A stretch of DNA of 59,924 nucleotides from Catenaria anguillulae PL171 (GCA_002102555.1 MCFL01000146.1:1-59924), one strand, 5' to 3'; shown: positions 10,241-22,580, counted from the first letter of the stretch. The notes: a model not told the origin generated them from the letters alone. Numbers and translations: made by a program.

Positions 10241-12289
10241 ATGACGGCCACCGAGTTTTCCGCATTCGTCACCAACCAGCCCGTCGTCGATGTCCAAGTC
10301 TTTGCCGACTGGCTTTGCGGCCGATCCGTTGCCGATGCCGTGTCACGCCGGCTGGCCACGCTGCGTGCTTCGCCTCATCTGCTGCCTCCCTCATCCTCAA
10401 CGTTATTGGCGGCACGCAGGACTGTAGCCGCCAACACGAGTACACCGTCATCGTCATCTGCCCCAGACTCGCCCGCACTCGGACCCTCTGCGCGCCATTC
10501 TCGCTCCGCAACAGCAACAGCAACAGCAACAGCAACTGCGAGTGCCATTCCTTCCCACTTGCACTTGCAGCACGCAGTAGACCTCCGCCGACACGTTTCC
10601 ACAAGTGGCAATCAGCAGTCGCAATCCCAAGGCAGTCTGTCACGCCGACCGGCGGGCAATGGCAATGGCAATGCCACTCCTCCGCGAACAACTGCGTCTT
10701 CAACGGCATCGCTCAATGGCAGTGCATCAGCCACATTTCCTCCGCCTTCTGCTTTGGTGGATTACCCCTCAACTGAATCAACCAGTGGCAAGCTGTCACG
10801 ACGTGGGTCCATTCTGTTGCGCGACATTCGCCGAGCCGTCGGATCTGTCATGCTCCCGCTCTCGTTCCTCTCCACCTCGTCCGCTGCAGGCATCAACAAT
10901 AACTCTGTCCCTCCATCCTCGGCTTTGTCTCAACAACCCTATTCAACACATAGCGCACACTACAATCAGAACGCTGCTGTCGATCCGCTCATCTCGCCCG
11001 CCATTGCCCTCTCGGTCCACCTGCACGTGGTCCAACAATTCCGCCTCTTTGTCTTGGCCGACACGTTTCTGCATCGCCCGCGCGCCTTTCTCACGCAAAC
11101 CGTGATTCCAGTGCCACCGCACATGCGCCGCATCATGATTCGCGCCTACTATGCATTCGACGAACGCGTCATGCGCGAGCTGCTTGGCAAGAAACTCAAC
11201 TCGCGCACTCGGCGCGAGCTCGACGAGTGGGTCGTGGCCAACTACAACAACAACAACATCAACAACAACTCTTTGGCAACTGGAAATGGTGTGGGCATGC
11301 TTGCGGCTCGCCGTATGCTCGAAAACCTCAAGCGCATCATGAAACGCACAGAGGACGTGCCCGAGGGCGACCCCGTGGTGGGTGTGCTCATGGACGACTT
11401 TGCACTTGATTTGGGGTTGGCCAGGCGGTATGCCGCCGTGCACTTTTTCACCACCCACCGCATTGACACAACCAAGCGCAGGCTCGCGCATTACACATTT
11501 GCGGATCTTGAGGCGGCGGCCACGGCGTTTTTGGACCATTGGATTCGCGCAAAGCCCATGTCGTCGAGCATGTTGCAGCAGCATCAGCAGCCGCCATCAT
11601 TGTCCGTGCCAATGTCGGCGCATGAAGTGGACAATGGCTTTGGTGGAGGTGGAGGTGGGCCGCTCGAGTCACCATTGGCGGCGGCGCATGTGCATTATCA
11701 GAGCACCACGACGTACACGTATGCATCGTCGTCCATGGCCACTGGCACTGCGGCGGGGACAGTCGACGACGACACGGATGCACTTGCCGCGCTGGCGGCA
11801 GACTTGAGGGACGTCAAGGCGTACTTGCTTGGGTCAAAGGAGGTGGTCGAGGCGGTCCGCTTGGCCTGTGACCCCGAGCGACACCCACCGGCGCATGTGA
11901 GGGCATTGATTCGGCACCTGATCTCGATTGGGTCGGGCTTGGCACACGCTGCGTCGCGCAAGTCGTTGCTTGTGGATATTGCCGAGCGAGTGGTGGATTC
12001 GAGTTTGGCAACGGGGGTTGGGTGGGGCGTGAGTGAGCTGGATGCGTGTTTGACGTCGCTGGCGGGGGCGCTTGTTGCTGGTGACGATCAAGGTGTCAAG
12101 GTGACACCGAGGGCGGCTGCGGCGTGGGCGAGGTGGGTCCATGGTGTGCGAGTGGCAGCTGTCAGAATGGTAGCGAGGCGAGTGGGTGGTGGCGCCGAGG
12201 GAAAGGGAGACGGCGCGAGAGATGAGGAGGTCGATGTGAGTGGCGATGGGAATGCGGCAGGACATGTAAAGCGAGCGGAGGATTGCTAG
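10241..12289 (+). CDS. FIBP: FIBP-family protein (acidic FGF intracellular-binding protein homolog)
   Basis: The 682-residue single-exon product matches the FIBP family. The N-terminus VVDVQVFADWLCGRSVADAV parallels the animal start (DEDVYRLWLDGYSVTDAV). The middle carries IPVPPHMRRIMIRAYYAFD, then ERVMRELLGKKLNSRTRREL, RRMLENLKRIMKRTEDV, LARRYAAVHFFTTHRIDT and KRRLAHYTFADLEAAA, in the same order as in human FIBP. It is almost twice the animal length because of Ser/Gln/Asn-rich inserts, including one near residues 60-240. FIBP is an intracellular protein first found through acidic FGF binding; that ligand is unlikely in a fungus, so the conserved role must be something else. Confidence 0.85.
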   Translation: MTATEFSAFVTNQPVVDVQVFADWLCGRSVADAVSRRLATLRASPHLLPPSSSTLLAARRTVAANTSTPSSSSAPDSPALGPSARHSRSATATATATATASAIPSHLHLQHAVDLRRHVSTSGNQQSQSQGSLSRRPAGNGNGNATPPRTTASSTASLNGSASATFPPPSALVDYPSTESTSGKLSRRGSILLRDIRRAVGSVMLPLSFLSTSSAAGINNNSVPPSSALSQQPYSTHSAHYNQNAAVDPLISPAIALSVHLHVVQQFRLFVLADTFLHRPRAFLTQTVIPVPPHMRRIMIRAYYAFDERVMRELLGKKLNSRTRRELDEWVVANYNNNNINNNSLATGNGVGMLAARRMLENLKRIMKRTEDVPEGDPVVGVLMDDFALDLGLARRYAAVHFFTTHRIDTTKRRLAHYTFADLEAAATAFLDHWIRAKPMSSSMLQQHQQPPSLSVPMSAHEVDNGFGGGGGGPLESPLAAAHVHYQSTTTYTYASSSMATGTAAGTVDDDTDALAALAADLRDVKAYLLGSKEVVEAVRLACDPERHPPAHVRALIRHLISIGSGLAHAASRKSLLVDIAERVVDSSLATGVGWGVSELDACLTSLAGALVAGDDQGVKVTPRAAAAWARWVHGVRVAAVRMVARRVGGGAEGKGDGARDEEVDVSGDGNAAGHVKRAEDC

Positions 12290-12631
12290 CATCTCTGCAA
12301 CCGTGCTCTTTTGGACAGAATCACTGGCTTTTGTTGTCACGGTGCCCAACATAGAAATTGACCCGGATCTCCGACAGGGGACATCCTCGGACTGTTGTAG
12401 AATCTCGAGTTCGTGACCCGAACTCTGGACTATGTTGACCAAGACGACCAGTTTGCAAACCAACATCCGATTCTCGTACAAGCACATTCAATTGTCTCCC
12501 TGTGCTTCTTTACCAACCACACAACACACGCTCGCCATCAGCGGGGTTTGCCTGACAACGAGTTCCTCGACCGCAAGCTTGAGCGATTAAAGAAGGAATA
12601 CGGAATGATTGAATGTTAACGAGGGCAGGAA
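12290..12631. other. convergent intergenic spacer
   Basis: Lies between the 3' ends of FIBP (+) and the Cys-rich gene on the minus strand. No recognisable gene; one 68-codon open frame on the plus strand is without similarity. Confidence 0.4.
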
Positions 12632-13690
12632 TCAAGGTTGATTTGCGAGCGACAAGCTGCAGCGCACACGAGTATCCGTACCGTTGGTGCAGGTCACAAA
12701 CCCACCATCGCCAACACAACGTTGGACCCCTTCAGTTGTGCAGGAATCCGCCAGGATGCCGTCTTTCATTGCCCTCATCATGATGCCACGAATATCGCAA
12801 CTGCTTGAGAAAGGCACCGCTGTCGAGTCAGATCCCATTGGTTGTGTGGACGACAAGAAGGAGTGATCGTACCCAACTGTTGCTCGGCCAAAGCTCATCA
12901 TGCTGCACGGGGTTGGCCCAATGTTGGCGATTCCGCGATGGCAAGCATCCACAAACATGCGCGAAATGATAATCGGGGCAGGGGCACAGAGAGGATCCCC
13001 AGCGCACATCAAGTCGCCGAGAGCTTTGAGTTCCCAGCCAGCGGCTTCACAGCCATCAACATCGCGCTTTGCGGCAATGAGTTGGGCGGGTGACCAGGGC
13101 AATAGCGGCGTACATGATGACGGAACTTGTGATGTTGCAACGGAGCAGAAGATTAAGTCCAAGGTGAAAGGCGAGTGGGATGTCACGGCATCAGGTTTTG
13201 TTATGAATGCAAGTATTTGGGTTAGCTTTTGCGACAAAACACAACGCTCCAATCTTTTGGCCTTTGTTCCTACCTGTAGTCATCACTCAAGCAAACTCGT
13301 CTTTGTGGAAAGATGTATTTCGGACGCCTTCCACGCGTTGACAAGCGGTTGCAAAATGCCGCCCGCTTCACGACGAACGTAAAATATGTTGTGTAGAGCG
13401 CAGTCCTCCACTATGGCGCTCCACGACAAAATTGACAAAATTGTCGCGATGACACGGTTGTCTCACCTCGAAGCCACCTCTGATCACACATTCGTCGCCT
13501 TGCACAGGTTCGGCTGCCCCATCCGCGCCGGTGGTGTACGGCAGCCGCAGCTTGGAAAATGTGCTGCTCAATTCGCTGAACTCAGGTGCCGGTACAGCTG
13601 TCGCCGATTCGTGGCTCGCGCAAGTGTACTTGGCCTCACAAGTTCAAAGTCGATACATGAAAGCCAGTCAAAGCGCATGATGCACACACA
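12632..13690 (-). CDS. unrecognised Cys-rich protein gene, multi-exon, start unresolved
   Basis: I do not recognise a family. The last exon, from about 13200 to the stop at 12632, reads as a convincing protein: DLMCAGDPLCAPAPIIISRM, CHRGIANIGPTPCSMMSFGR, SSSCDIRGIMMRAMKDGILA and CVGDGGFVTCTNGTDTRVRC. Nine or more cysteines and NGT-type glycosylation sites suggest a secreted or surface protein. Upstream frames (LPYTTGADGAAEPVQGDE at about 13500, and VEDCALHNIFYVRREAGG at about 13400) look like earlier exons separated by short introns, one probably at about 13512-13420. I could not join all pieces in phase or find the initiator ATG and signal peptide. Confidence 0.35.
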
Positions 13691-13776
13691 ACCCAATGTT
13701 TACAAGCGGGGATAAAAGAAAACGCAAGCCCACACACCTCAATCACGTCAACATCACAACAAATTCAGGTTTTGAA

Positions 13777-16700
13777 TCACCAGCACACCCACTCACAAAC
13801 CACATACCTCCTCTGCCCATCCTCACCGACCTGGCCCACACTGGGATCGACCTCTCGCACGCCAACACCAACGTGTTTGCCACCAAAACTTTGAATCCAC
13901 TTGCCAACCTCATCGTCATCCCACACAAGCTCCCCACCCTCCACCTGCAAGGGCCTCATCGCATGCAACTCGCCCAACGCCTCGATCGCACTTGCCATTG
14001 CCACTGCCGCCGGCTCGTCCAAGTACGTATCACGAAGCACATCGGCCAGTGTAAACGGACGCGTTGGGCCACGAATCACGGCCAAGCACATGATGCGGTG
14101 CGTGAGCGGCGTCGAGAATGCCGTGGACGAGACACTAAGCGATTGGACAAAGTGGCGCGTGGCGAGGTTGAGGTAGGCGGTCGTGGTGGCGGCGGGCAGG
14201 TGGCGAGGCGGGATCAAGGTCATGATGGGCGGTAATGATTGTGGTGGTAGGCAAGTGACCAATTGGGTGGATCGGGAAGTGGGTGGGTTGGTGGGTTGAT
14301 ACTGGGTTTCGATCGGATCCAGGGTCAAATGTCGATATGCAAGTGCGGGCAGAGGATGGGTTGAAGGTTGCGGACAGTGCGATGCAGTCGCATTGAGATA
14401 GAGTGCTTGAAGTGTCGCCAAAGGAGGTGGTGATGGAGGAAGTGAAGGAGCTCTGACGTTCGTCGACATCGTCACGAGTGAAGTCGATGCAGTGCTGGAT
14501 TTGTTTTCGTCTTGCGTTACAAGCTCAGACGGTGAGCGAGGACGCGCGGCCGGACACGACGGTTCTTGTTCCTGATGTTTGATGTGTGAATCATGGTTCG
14601 TGATCGGCGGCGTGGGAAGACCAGAGTCGGATGACAATAGGAATGGCTGGCTCGCGGATTGCAGTTGGTCAATGGTTTTGGATTGAGTGATGGAATCTGT
14701 AATGGGTGGCGGTTTGCCCAGAGTTTGGGGTACCAGCGATTGTTGACTTACAAGTGCGCAACCAAGGTCAATGCTCACCTTGCCAGCGTCCATACTCACA
14801 CTCGCCGCAATCGGTTCCGGGACATGAACATCCATGTCGTCGTCGGAATCGTAATCGCTCATGACCAACACGTACGTCGGCTGCACATCGTCTTGGTTGC
14901 CGCACGCCGTTTCGGCAGCGGCAGAGGCCTCGGTTCGACTCGCAGCCACGACCGCGACCCGTTCGCGCAACACGTACCGATACCCAATCTCTTTGCCCTG
15001 CACGCTGACCATCTCGCGCTCAATCCCAACCAACAACGCCAACGACACTTGACCTGCGTTATCCTCAGTAGTCAGCGCAGTGTACCAATCATTCAACACA
15101 CCACCATCAAAATTCGTTTCCGTGGCCACGGACACCCACCGATCCACAACCCGGTTGACTGAATCACCCACTGCCGTGTCAGCAGTGAGCAAATGCTCGA
15201 GCTGGGCGTGCGTGACATGGTTGCCGAATCCAAGCGGGAGCAAGACATCGATGGCACTGCGAAGGCCGACATGTGTTGTGCCAGTATCGAGGCCAACGTT
15301 CAATTGCGTGGTTAGCTCGGGGTCAAGGCGGCGCGCTGGGAGCGCACAGTGACGAATGGCGTGCACGTCTGAATCGATATGTAATGGCCGGTTCAATGTG
15401 CCAAGTTTGAGCGTTGGTGGCGGTGGGGGTAACGAGGCCAACAGTGATGGAACAATGTGCTGGAGATGGCAACGGTAGTCGGAAACATCGGACAAGCAAA
15501 TGAAATGATACCGGGATGCAACGTACCTTTCCCATCTCGCCATCCACGTCCATGTCATCGTGCTGCTCGTTGCCACTGAAGTACTCGATGCGCGCGGGTA
15601 TCTCGACCTCGCCCACCACCAACGCCACCCGTTCTCTCAACCGAAACCCGCTCGTGTCTCTGTTGGGAACACGCGAATGTGAAAACAGGCCGTCGGGATG
15701 CTCATCACACTCAACGCCAACGGCAACCACCACTTGTGCTCGCATCCGCTCGGCATACTCGCGGTCGGCATCCAATAAGTGTGCAAGCAGCCCGTCGGCC
15801 CACTTGCTTTCCGCCATCGGCTGCACGCACACGGCCACCATTGGTTTCAGAGTCCACGCGACCAAATGATTCAATGCACGCAAGCCCGTCAACCATTTTC
15901 TTTTCACCATACTTGCAACCTGGTCCGCCGACTGGCTCAAGAGTGGACCTGCACAGACAATTGCACGTAGAACGCGTGTCATGTTGGGTGATGCGGAATG
16001 TACCGACTGGATGCATTCGCAGTACTGGTCGAGGACGCGCTTGGGGATGTGGCGGGCAGGCACGAGCAAGTGTGCAAGGACAAGTGACGGTGCGGCGCCT
16101 GGGGAGGATGAGTGCAGGGCAAGGCGGCCAGCCGAGGTGTATCGGGATGGTGAGACTTGGTATGTGGACAAGGTGGGCGGGATCACATGTGGGTTGGATG
16201 CCGGTGGTGTGTCGGACGTGATCGGGTCTGGGGAATTTGGGCGAGGCATGAGTGGAGGTGGAAACAGGCGGCGGCCGGCGCCGCACGACATTCGACGTGT
16301 GCGACCTGCCGATTTGGGATTTGGTGCAGCGGTCGAGCGACGAGTTGTGTCACAAACAGTGTCGGGGATCCCGGGAAGATGCGCAACCGTGGGCGCCAGC
16401 GATAAGGATGGCGGCAAGCGACGAGACACAAGAGATGCATGTGTATGTAGGACCTGAGGAGGTGACGGGGATGCGAGGACCGAGCGAAAGAAGGCCGATT
16501 CGCGTTGTCTTTTGGCAAGTTGCAGCCGGAGTTTGCCTTGGTCATCAGCAACGACGTTTGCGCTGTGAAGACTCGGGGCTGCAATCATGGCCGGATTTCG
16601 CGCTTGAGCTGATGAATACAAAGACGGATGGGCGCGCGAGCGCTGGGCGGCAATCTGGAAGCCAAGTAACTCGGATGCCGGGAGAATGGCGGCTTGTGCA

Positions 16701-17013
16701 ACGTGGTTCCAGTACCGGCAGCGCGAATGAGCTCGGAAAGCAGCTGGCGCGTGTCAGCAATGCATTGCGCCAGCATGTCGTCCGTGGAAGCCGTACTCGG
16801 CGAGGACTCGGTAAAGAGTGGTATTGCCGGCCCAGGTGCACTGCGAGGTGTTGACAAAACAGCTGGAACTGGAGGTGGAGCTGGGGCCGTGATCAGTGCC
16901 GGGCCATTATCATCGAAGCTGGCGGCAGAGGCGGAAGCGGCAGCGGCAGCGGCCGAGTCGAGGTAGAGCCTGTACGCATCCCGAGGCGAGGGCCACGGCG
17001 AGGGAGACGTCAT
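13777..17013 (-). CDS. LRER-family protein A (unrecognised family, three modules)
   Basis: A member of the unrecognised family that recurs at 31-40, 44-46 and 53 kb. The N-terminal part starts at ATG 17013 and has an Ala-rich stretch and a helix (CIADTRQLLSELIRAA). The main exons are about 16621-15527 and 15459-13777, joined by a clear 67-nt phase-0 intron. Three modules follow. Module 1 (about 16060-15570) has LVLAHLLVPARHIP and ends GFRLRERVALVVGEVEIP. Module 2 (about 15360-14940) has DVLLPLGFGNHVTHAQLEHL and ends YVLRERVAVV. Module 3 (about 14210-13790) has AVIRGPTRPFTLADVL. Between modules 2 and 3 lie an acidic motif (TYVLVMSDYDSDDDMDV) and a long Ser/Pro-rich linker. The join between the N-terminal helix and the main frame near 16735 is unclear: either a 107-nt intron or a frame break. 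No enzyme motif is visible. Confidence 0.65.
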
Positions 17014-17686
17014 TGCGAAAGGTGTCGAGGGCGAGGGTGGCTACTATGTAGGCAGGCATTATGTCGTGCTCGTGAACTCGTGTTTGCTCAGCAACTTCAA
17101 AAGCTCAGTTGAAGACAACTTGAACACGACGACCGCCGGGAGCCCACTGGCAGGCTGGGACTGACTCGGAGCAGGAGGCGGATGCTGCCATTTGATTGCA
17201 AATGAAAGGAAAGAAGCAGCACAACATCATAGTGGTCAAACTAAAACCCAGCTCAAGCACATCAGTTTTCCATTGGCACTTGGAGTCGCGTTCAGTTGGC
17301 TGGGGCTCTCAATGCGAGACATCCCATATCAAGGGCCCGTGCAGAAGGCGCATCGCCAAGTCCACACCCAGCAAGCGCCGACAAGAGCAACCGATGCAAC
17401 AACTGAATGCACTGCGACAGTCGGCACTGTCGCTTTCATTCCCCATTCCACAGAGGCCCATCATTTCACCCAAATTCCAGACGGGTCCTAAAACGAGATT
17501 TGGTAACCCAACCTGCAAGAGTCGGTGAGAGCACCAATGCCAATCACACCAAAGCCCATTTTCCTTTCACGACATTAATAAAAAAAGGCATTTCAAGTTG
17601 TTTCCAACCGCCAATGCCAGCCAACCTTGTTGCGATCGCTCAGTACCAGCAATGGCGCCAGCATGCGCTGAAATCCACATCAACTC
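17014..17686. other. intergenic, no gene recognised
   Basis: Upstream of family member A. Short open frames only, without similarity or consistent exon signals. Confidence 0.4.
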
Positions 17687-18110
17687 TCAAGATTCGACCC
17701 GAGTTTGCCAAGCTGCTCGTCTCTGAAGCTTGAAAGACAGGTTGCGAAGGTTGTGAACAAAGGCATTGTTGAGCCGGCCAAAGTCAAGAATCCTTGGATT
17801 GATCGAAAAGCTGAGGAACTTGCGGAACAGCTTGGTTGGCTGAACGCCGTTGACATTGTGTTGATGGTTCGTAGGCACTGACTTGGTTGACGATGGCAGA
17901 GAACAATGGAATGGAGAGAGAGTTGAAGAAAGCCAAGAGTGGGACGGCGTATACCTGGTAAACAGAAGTGAGCAGTTCGTCTTGGCTGAGCGCTGGTGGC
18001 CTGGTCAACGCAGGAGTGCCGAGGCGGAAGACGATGCGATTGGATTGGATTGGATGACTCTGGGGAAATGGCATACACAGGAAGGCCGGGTAGTCAAATC
18101 CAAATCACGA
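17687..18110 (-). CDS. possible C-terminal exons of a multi-pass membrane protein
   Basis: Two exons are supported: one ending at 17883 and the last from 17839 to the stop at 17687, with a 43-nt intron that keeps phase 0. Joined, they give a hydrophobic segment VYQVYAVPLLAFFNSLSIPL followed by FSAIVNQ and then the basic stretch PTKLFRKFLSF. The pattern N-S-x-x-x-P-L-F, then N and F-R-K-F, resembles the end of transmembrane helix 7 and helix 8 of rhodopsin-like receptors. Further upstream on the same strand (18250-18430) another hydrophobic stretch, VVLLPALLVLLAVATAGSFL, could be an earlier helix. I could not connect the pieces into one model, so receptor identity is a guess. Confidence 0.3.
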
Positions 18111-20181
18111 ATGCAAATGTACGGATTCTTCCGAAATGGGCAACAAGGAGGGCATTTGGCGAACACACACGGCTGCCATCGTGAGCAGCTTCTTGACTCG
18201 GTGGCGACTTTGCTGAAGCACTACCGACGACGTGGTCAAGGACAGGGACACACACGCGCACGCACGTCCGGACGGAATGACGAGAAATGAACCAGCAGTG
18301 GCGACAGCAAGCAGCACAAGCAGTGCAGGCAACAAGACGACGGACTGGCAGCCCGAGGCGATCCGGAATCCGCAGACCAACAGGTCCATTTGAATGCAAC
18401 ACAAGTCCCGGTCAGACCCAAAAGCCAACACAAAACGCGAGACACGTAATCACGAGCGGCTGCTTGAAATGCGGGCAGATCCATGGCAAAGCGTATGGGT
18501 TGATGTGATGCGAGGAACCTGCAAAGTCCATGATACCGACAACGGATGGCGCGGAGGATACATTGCCACTCCTTTTGCAAGGAGAGTTGTACCGGCACGC
18601 ATCGCCATTGGACTGACAGGTAGGCTAACAAACCACTTTCGCGAGTAAATTTACGGTCAAGGAGGTTTCGTGGCACGAGGCTCGCCAATTTGACGCATGG
18701 ATCTGGCCCGCAATCAAGCTGATAGTCATCAAGAAGCGAGCGCATCTTGGTCGGTTCCAAGGCAAGGGTGGGGTAAAAACCGCGCGCATGCAGCGCAGCA
18801 CGCGGAAAACACGGGCGCCGGGTGAACAAGTCGAGAGAGCGAGGCATGACCGTTTTTTAAACACGTACGTTGTGCGTTGTGCCCGTGTAATCCCCACCCT
18901 TGGCACACTGGTGAAATTCCATGCTTCGATCGCAGTGTGCATGCGAATCGCTCGCCGCTCGGGCTGGCCATGATGGGCAAAAAACAAGTGCTCCTCGTCA
19001 AGACGGTAAGGTGCAACGAGATTCGGTCGGTAGGTCGAGCCGCCTGCCCATACTTGTGCCTGCTTTGCCTGTAGGGCTGCTGCTTGGCTGCCAACCCATC
19101 CGCGCCATTCGCCCGTGCTGGCGTGTGCGTGTGTGCCATGCCAGGTCGAGCAAAATCTTGGCCGATTGGAATGGCGGGCAAGTCACCACGAGCGATTTCG
19201 CAAACAAGTGTAGTATCCGCCAACGCCAGACGGAACAGAAGGGAAGGATGGTCACACCAGTCGAAAGAATCGCGTACCACAATCAATCAAATGCAACCGA
19301 GTTGTGCTGAGCTGATGCACGTGGAGAGGAAGCGGCTGAATCGATCAAGGAACTCATGGCCGTCTTCATCACACACAATGCAAACCCAATGGAGAGTCTT
19401 CGTGACCGGCAATGATCAATGGAAAATGAAAAACTTTGTGTGCACGCCCATCCAATCCTCCACCTTGGAACGCAGCCAGTGCTAAGTGCCTTTTGTGTGC
19501 GTGCATCGCAACACCCCGCGCCAGCAGTGAAGAAGGAATGATGGATGGGAAGAGCACGTACGCTTATGGACGAGGCGGATGGATGGGATTGCGGCGAGTC
19601 AAGAGTGTGTAGTAGGTTAGTGGAGTGAATGATTTGTGCGATTTTGATCATGGGAAAGAGATAGGGTGGATGGGAACACCAAGAGCATAACATTTATGCC
19701 ATTTCCCACCGTCATATTGACGCGTCATTGCAAGATCGCAGGACTGCCGCCCAGATTCGATGGCCCTCCGATCAGGGAACCACAACGATTTGACGCGCTT
19801 GGTTCACGGAGTCGTGCCGTGTTCGCAATTGCTTCATGAAACCTGTTCGGGCAAGATGCAATCGGGCGGGAAAAAATGGGCGGCAAGGGCAAAATCGCCG
19901 GATGGCAGTTCGAAGACTTGAAATTGTAGAGGCCGACACTTATCCACAATCTATAATCGAGTGGTGCGAGTGTGTATCGTCATGATGACTGAGATGAATA
20001 CAACAAGCGAAAAAAGAAATGTCTACAGACGAAAGCGATGAACAAAAGAAAAAAGCAAAAACAATAGTGGATGAACACAAATTCAAGAGAGACGAGCGAC
20101 GACAAGATCGGTACACAGGTAGTTTGGGGTAAGGTACAAAAAAGAAACAGATCAGAACACGCAAGTCCAACCCGAAAAAAA
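18111..20181. other. unresolved 2 kb region
   Basis: Minus-strand frames between 18230 and 19400 contain several hydrophobic segments and might be further exons of the membrane protein that ends at 17687, but no join is convincing. Nothing recognisable lies between 19400 and 20181, where the 3' end of the coiled-coil gene would fall. Confidence 0.35.
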
Positions 20182-22580
20182 TCAAGGTCCCGTTGTCCGC
20201 GGCGACATTGGCCGGCCACCCGCGCCAGGCTGCTGCTGTCCCCCCTGCCCGGGCCCGCCCATGCGATCCCTCAACATGTTTTGCAAGGCGGCAATTTGCG
20301 TTGGCGACAAGCCCTTGAGCTGCTCCTGCAACTGAGAGCGGTCGCCAGACAAGAGCCTACGAATCAGTTCCTCATCAATCTGGTCAATAGGATGCTGCTG
20401 CTGCTGCTGGTGATGGTGTTGTTGTTGCTGGTAGAACTGCGACGCGCGCGCAGCAGATGGACTCGCGGCCGTGCGCATGGGCGGCAAGCCAGACTGTTGC
20501 GTTGGCGGGAGTGGAGCGGGCGGGCCGGCCGTTGTTGGCGATGACACACCCGCGTCGCCACCTCGGTGGATGCTTGCAGCACCCCTGGTTGGAAACTGTG
20601 GTGCGGCACTTGGTTGCGGCAACCCACTTGTGGTTCCTCCCTGGCCTTGCAGCAATGCGGCCATGGCCGATGGCGCGGGGCATTGCCCATCATGGACATG
20701 CGCGTCTCATTGACAAACGCCCGTGGTGGGTTGTACATGCCGCCATTCTTTTTCGTCAAAAAGATCGAGTCGCGCGCGTGCGTGCGCGAGTGCTGCCTGG
20801 GCGGCGGCACGCGACCAGAAGCTTGCGACATGCGTGACGATGACGAGTGTGGGGGTGGGGCGGCCATGGAGCTGCGCGACCGTTGCGGGAACTGCACTTG
20901 GCCTTGCGATTGCGGTTGTTGTTGTTGTTGTTGGAAAGTGGTGGGTGCAACGGCAACGGCCATGTCCGAGCCAGTGAGATCCGACCCGTCGACGCTTTCG
21001 CCATCGTCCTCATAGTACTCGTCGTTGTTGTTGCCGCCGGAATTACCCCATTGTGCATCGTCGCCAAGGGCGCCGCCATTGGTAAATGACTCTTCGCCCT
21101 CAGACCCCCACTCTTCGTCCGACGCCTCGTGGATGAAAGTTTCGGCCGCAAACTGCACACGTGCCGAGGGTCGCACCTCGTGGTCAGCGAGCTGCGACGA
21201 CGGGCGCAACCGGCCCAAGCGGAAGGCTTTGTTGGCGGGCACGATGGATTTCTTTGCCGGCGACCCAGTTGCAGACCCCGGTGCGGCGGCAGGGGCAAGG
21301 TCGGCCAGTTGGTCGGCTTGTTCGGCGGCTTCTGCGGCCGAGAGGGGTGGCTCGGACGTAAGAGGGTTGGGTGCTGCACTGGATGCGCTCGTGGTCGTGC
21401 TCTTGGCCTCGTCCTCATCTGGGTCGGTCATGAGGTCGTCGTAGTAGGCGAGATACGAGTACCGAGGATCGTTGAGCGAAATCACGCTGGCGCGGCTGGC
21501 GGGCCCACCAGCAACCACGGGTTTGGGCGACAGGGGCTCGATGTGGTCCGAGGCCGTGGCTACGCGCATGGGCGTAATGGTGAGCGATTTGCGTGGAGAC
21601 GACTTTGCAGATGCAGAGGCGGGAGACGAGGGCAGTTGGTCAAGGGTCGCGGACCGCTGCGGGGTGGATGGCTGCGGTTGAGCTAGCTGACTGTTATTTT
21701 CGGGTGACGACGACGACGAGGGCATGGCGTTGGCCGGGTATGTGTTTGACCGTGATGGCGGCGCCGGTGCAGGTGCGCTCGAGATGGATGCGCTTGGGGT
21801 CATTGGTGGTGCCATAGTGGCACGGACTGGCGACAGAATGGCCGGTGGTGACGAGGTTGTTGGGGGTGCCGAAATGACCTTTGGTGGGAGGGCAGGCACG
21901 GCCATGGGCGGGTTGGATGCAAGTGCAGAGGACTGCAAGGGCGCGGTTGGGTTGGAGAATGACCGAGAACGTGCCGGCGCGGCAGACGGCATTGGCGGGT
22001 CATTTGGTGGGGTTGGGATGGACGACGAGGGCAGTGCCATGGAAGCATCTGCCGTGTTGGCGCGCTGTGGGACCATTTGCATTGGCGGCGTCCGTTGGCG
22101 GGGTTGCTGCTGTTGTTGTTGAGCGGCAAAGGCGGCCGCCTCCGAAGCCGAAGGCACGGGCCCGTTGGGTGGCAACGCAAGAGACGGGGACTCGAGCATG
22201 GCTGTTGTGGGAGACGGCGTGGGGCCAAGTCCGCCCGTGGCCACTGCCGCGCTCGCGCTCATGGGCGTGCTCACCTGTGCCTGTGCGGCGGCGGAGACGC
22301 CGTCCGCTGCAACTGCACCTTGGCGCAGCTGTGTGATTTGGGTCTTGAGCGAGAAGATGACTTGGCGCTGCTTCTCGACAAGGGCCCAAAGCTGCTCGTT
22401 TTGCTGGCGGAGGGCGTCCCGTTCTTGGACAATGAGGTTCATGTCGGGCGACGGCGAGGTGGAAGACATGGCGGTGAAAGCAGACAGGTTTGTGACGGTG
22501 GAGAGCTCAGAGACGGGCGATGTCGGTGCGGGGCGTGGGGCATGCGCAGAGGAGATGCCGGCCGACATGGTTGCAAACAT
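20182..22580 (-). CDS. coiled-coil, Ser/Pro/Gln-rich protein, unknown
   Basis: No family recognised. I infer two exons, 22580-20715 and 20640-20182, joined by a 74-nt phase-0 intron; this removes an apparent frame change and gives about 774 residues. A strong coiled coil lies near residues 45-90 (LIVQERDALRQQNEQLWALV, then EKQRQVIFSLKTQITQLRQ). A long disordered part follows with Ala, Ser and Pro tracts and three poly-Gln runs. A conserved-looking block lies near residues 365-390 (RASVISLNDPRYSYLAYYDD) and an acidic patch near 500-555. The C-terminus has a short helical motif (IDEELIRRLLSGDRSQLQEQ, then LKGLSPTQIAALQNMLRDRM). The architecture suggests a scaffold or regulator rather than an enzyme. 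It is divergent from the Argonaute gene. Confidence 0.6.

Noticed and set aside
20182-20740. A frameshift near the C-terminus of the coiled-coil gene
   Set aside because: A 74-nt GT-AG intron (20714-20641) restores the frame in phase 0, so no break is needed.
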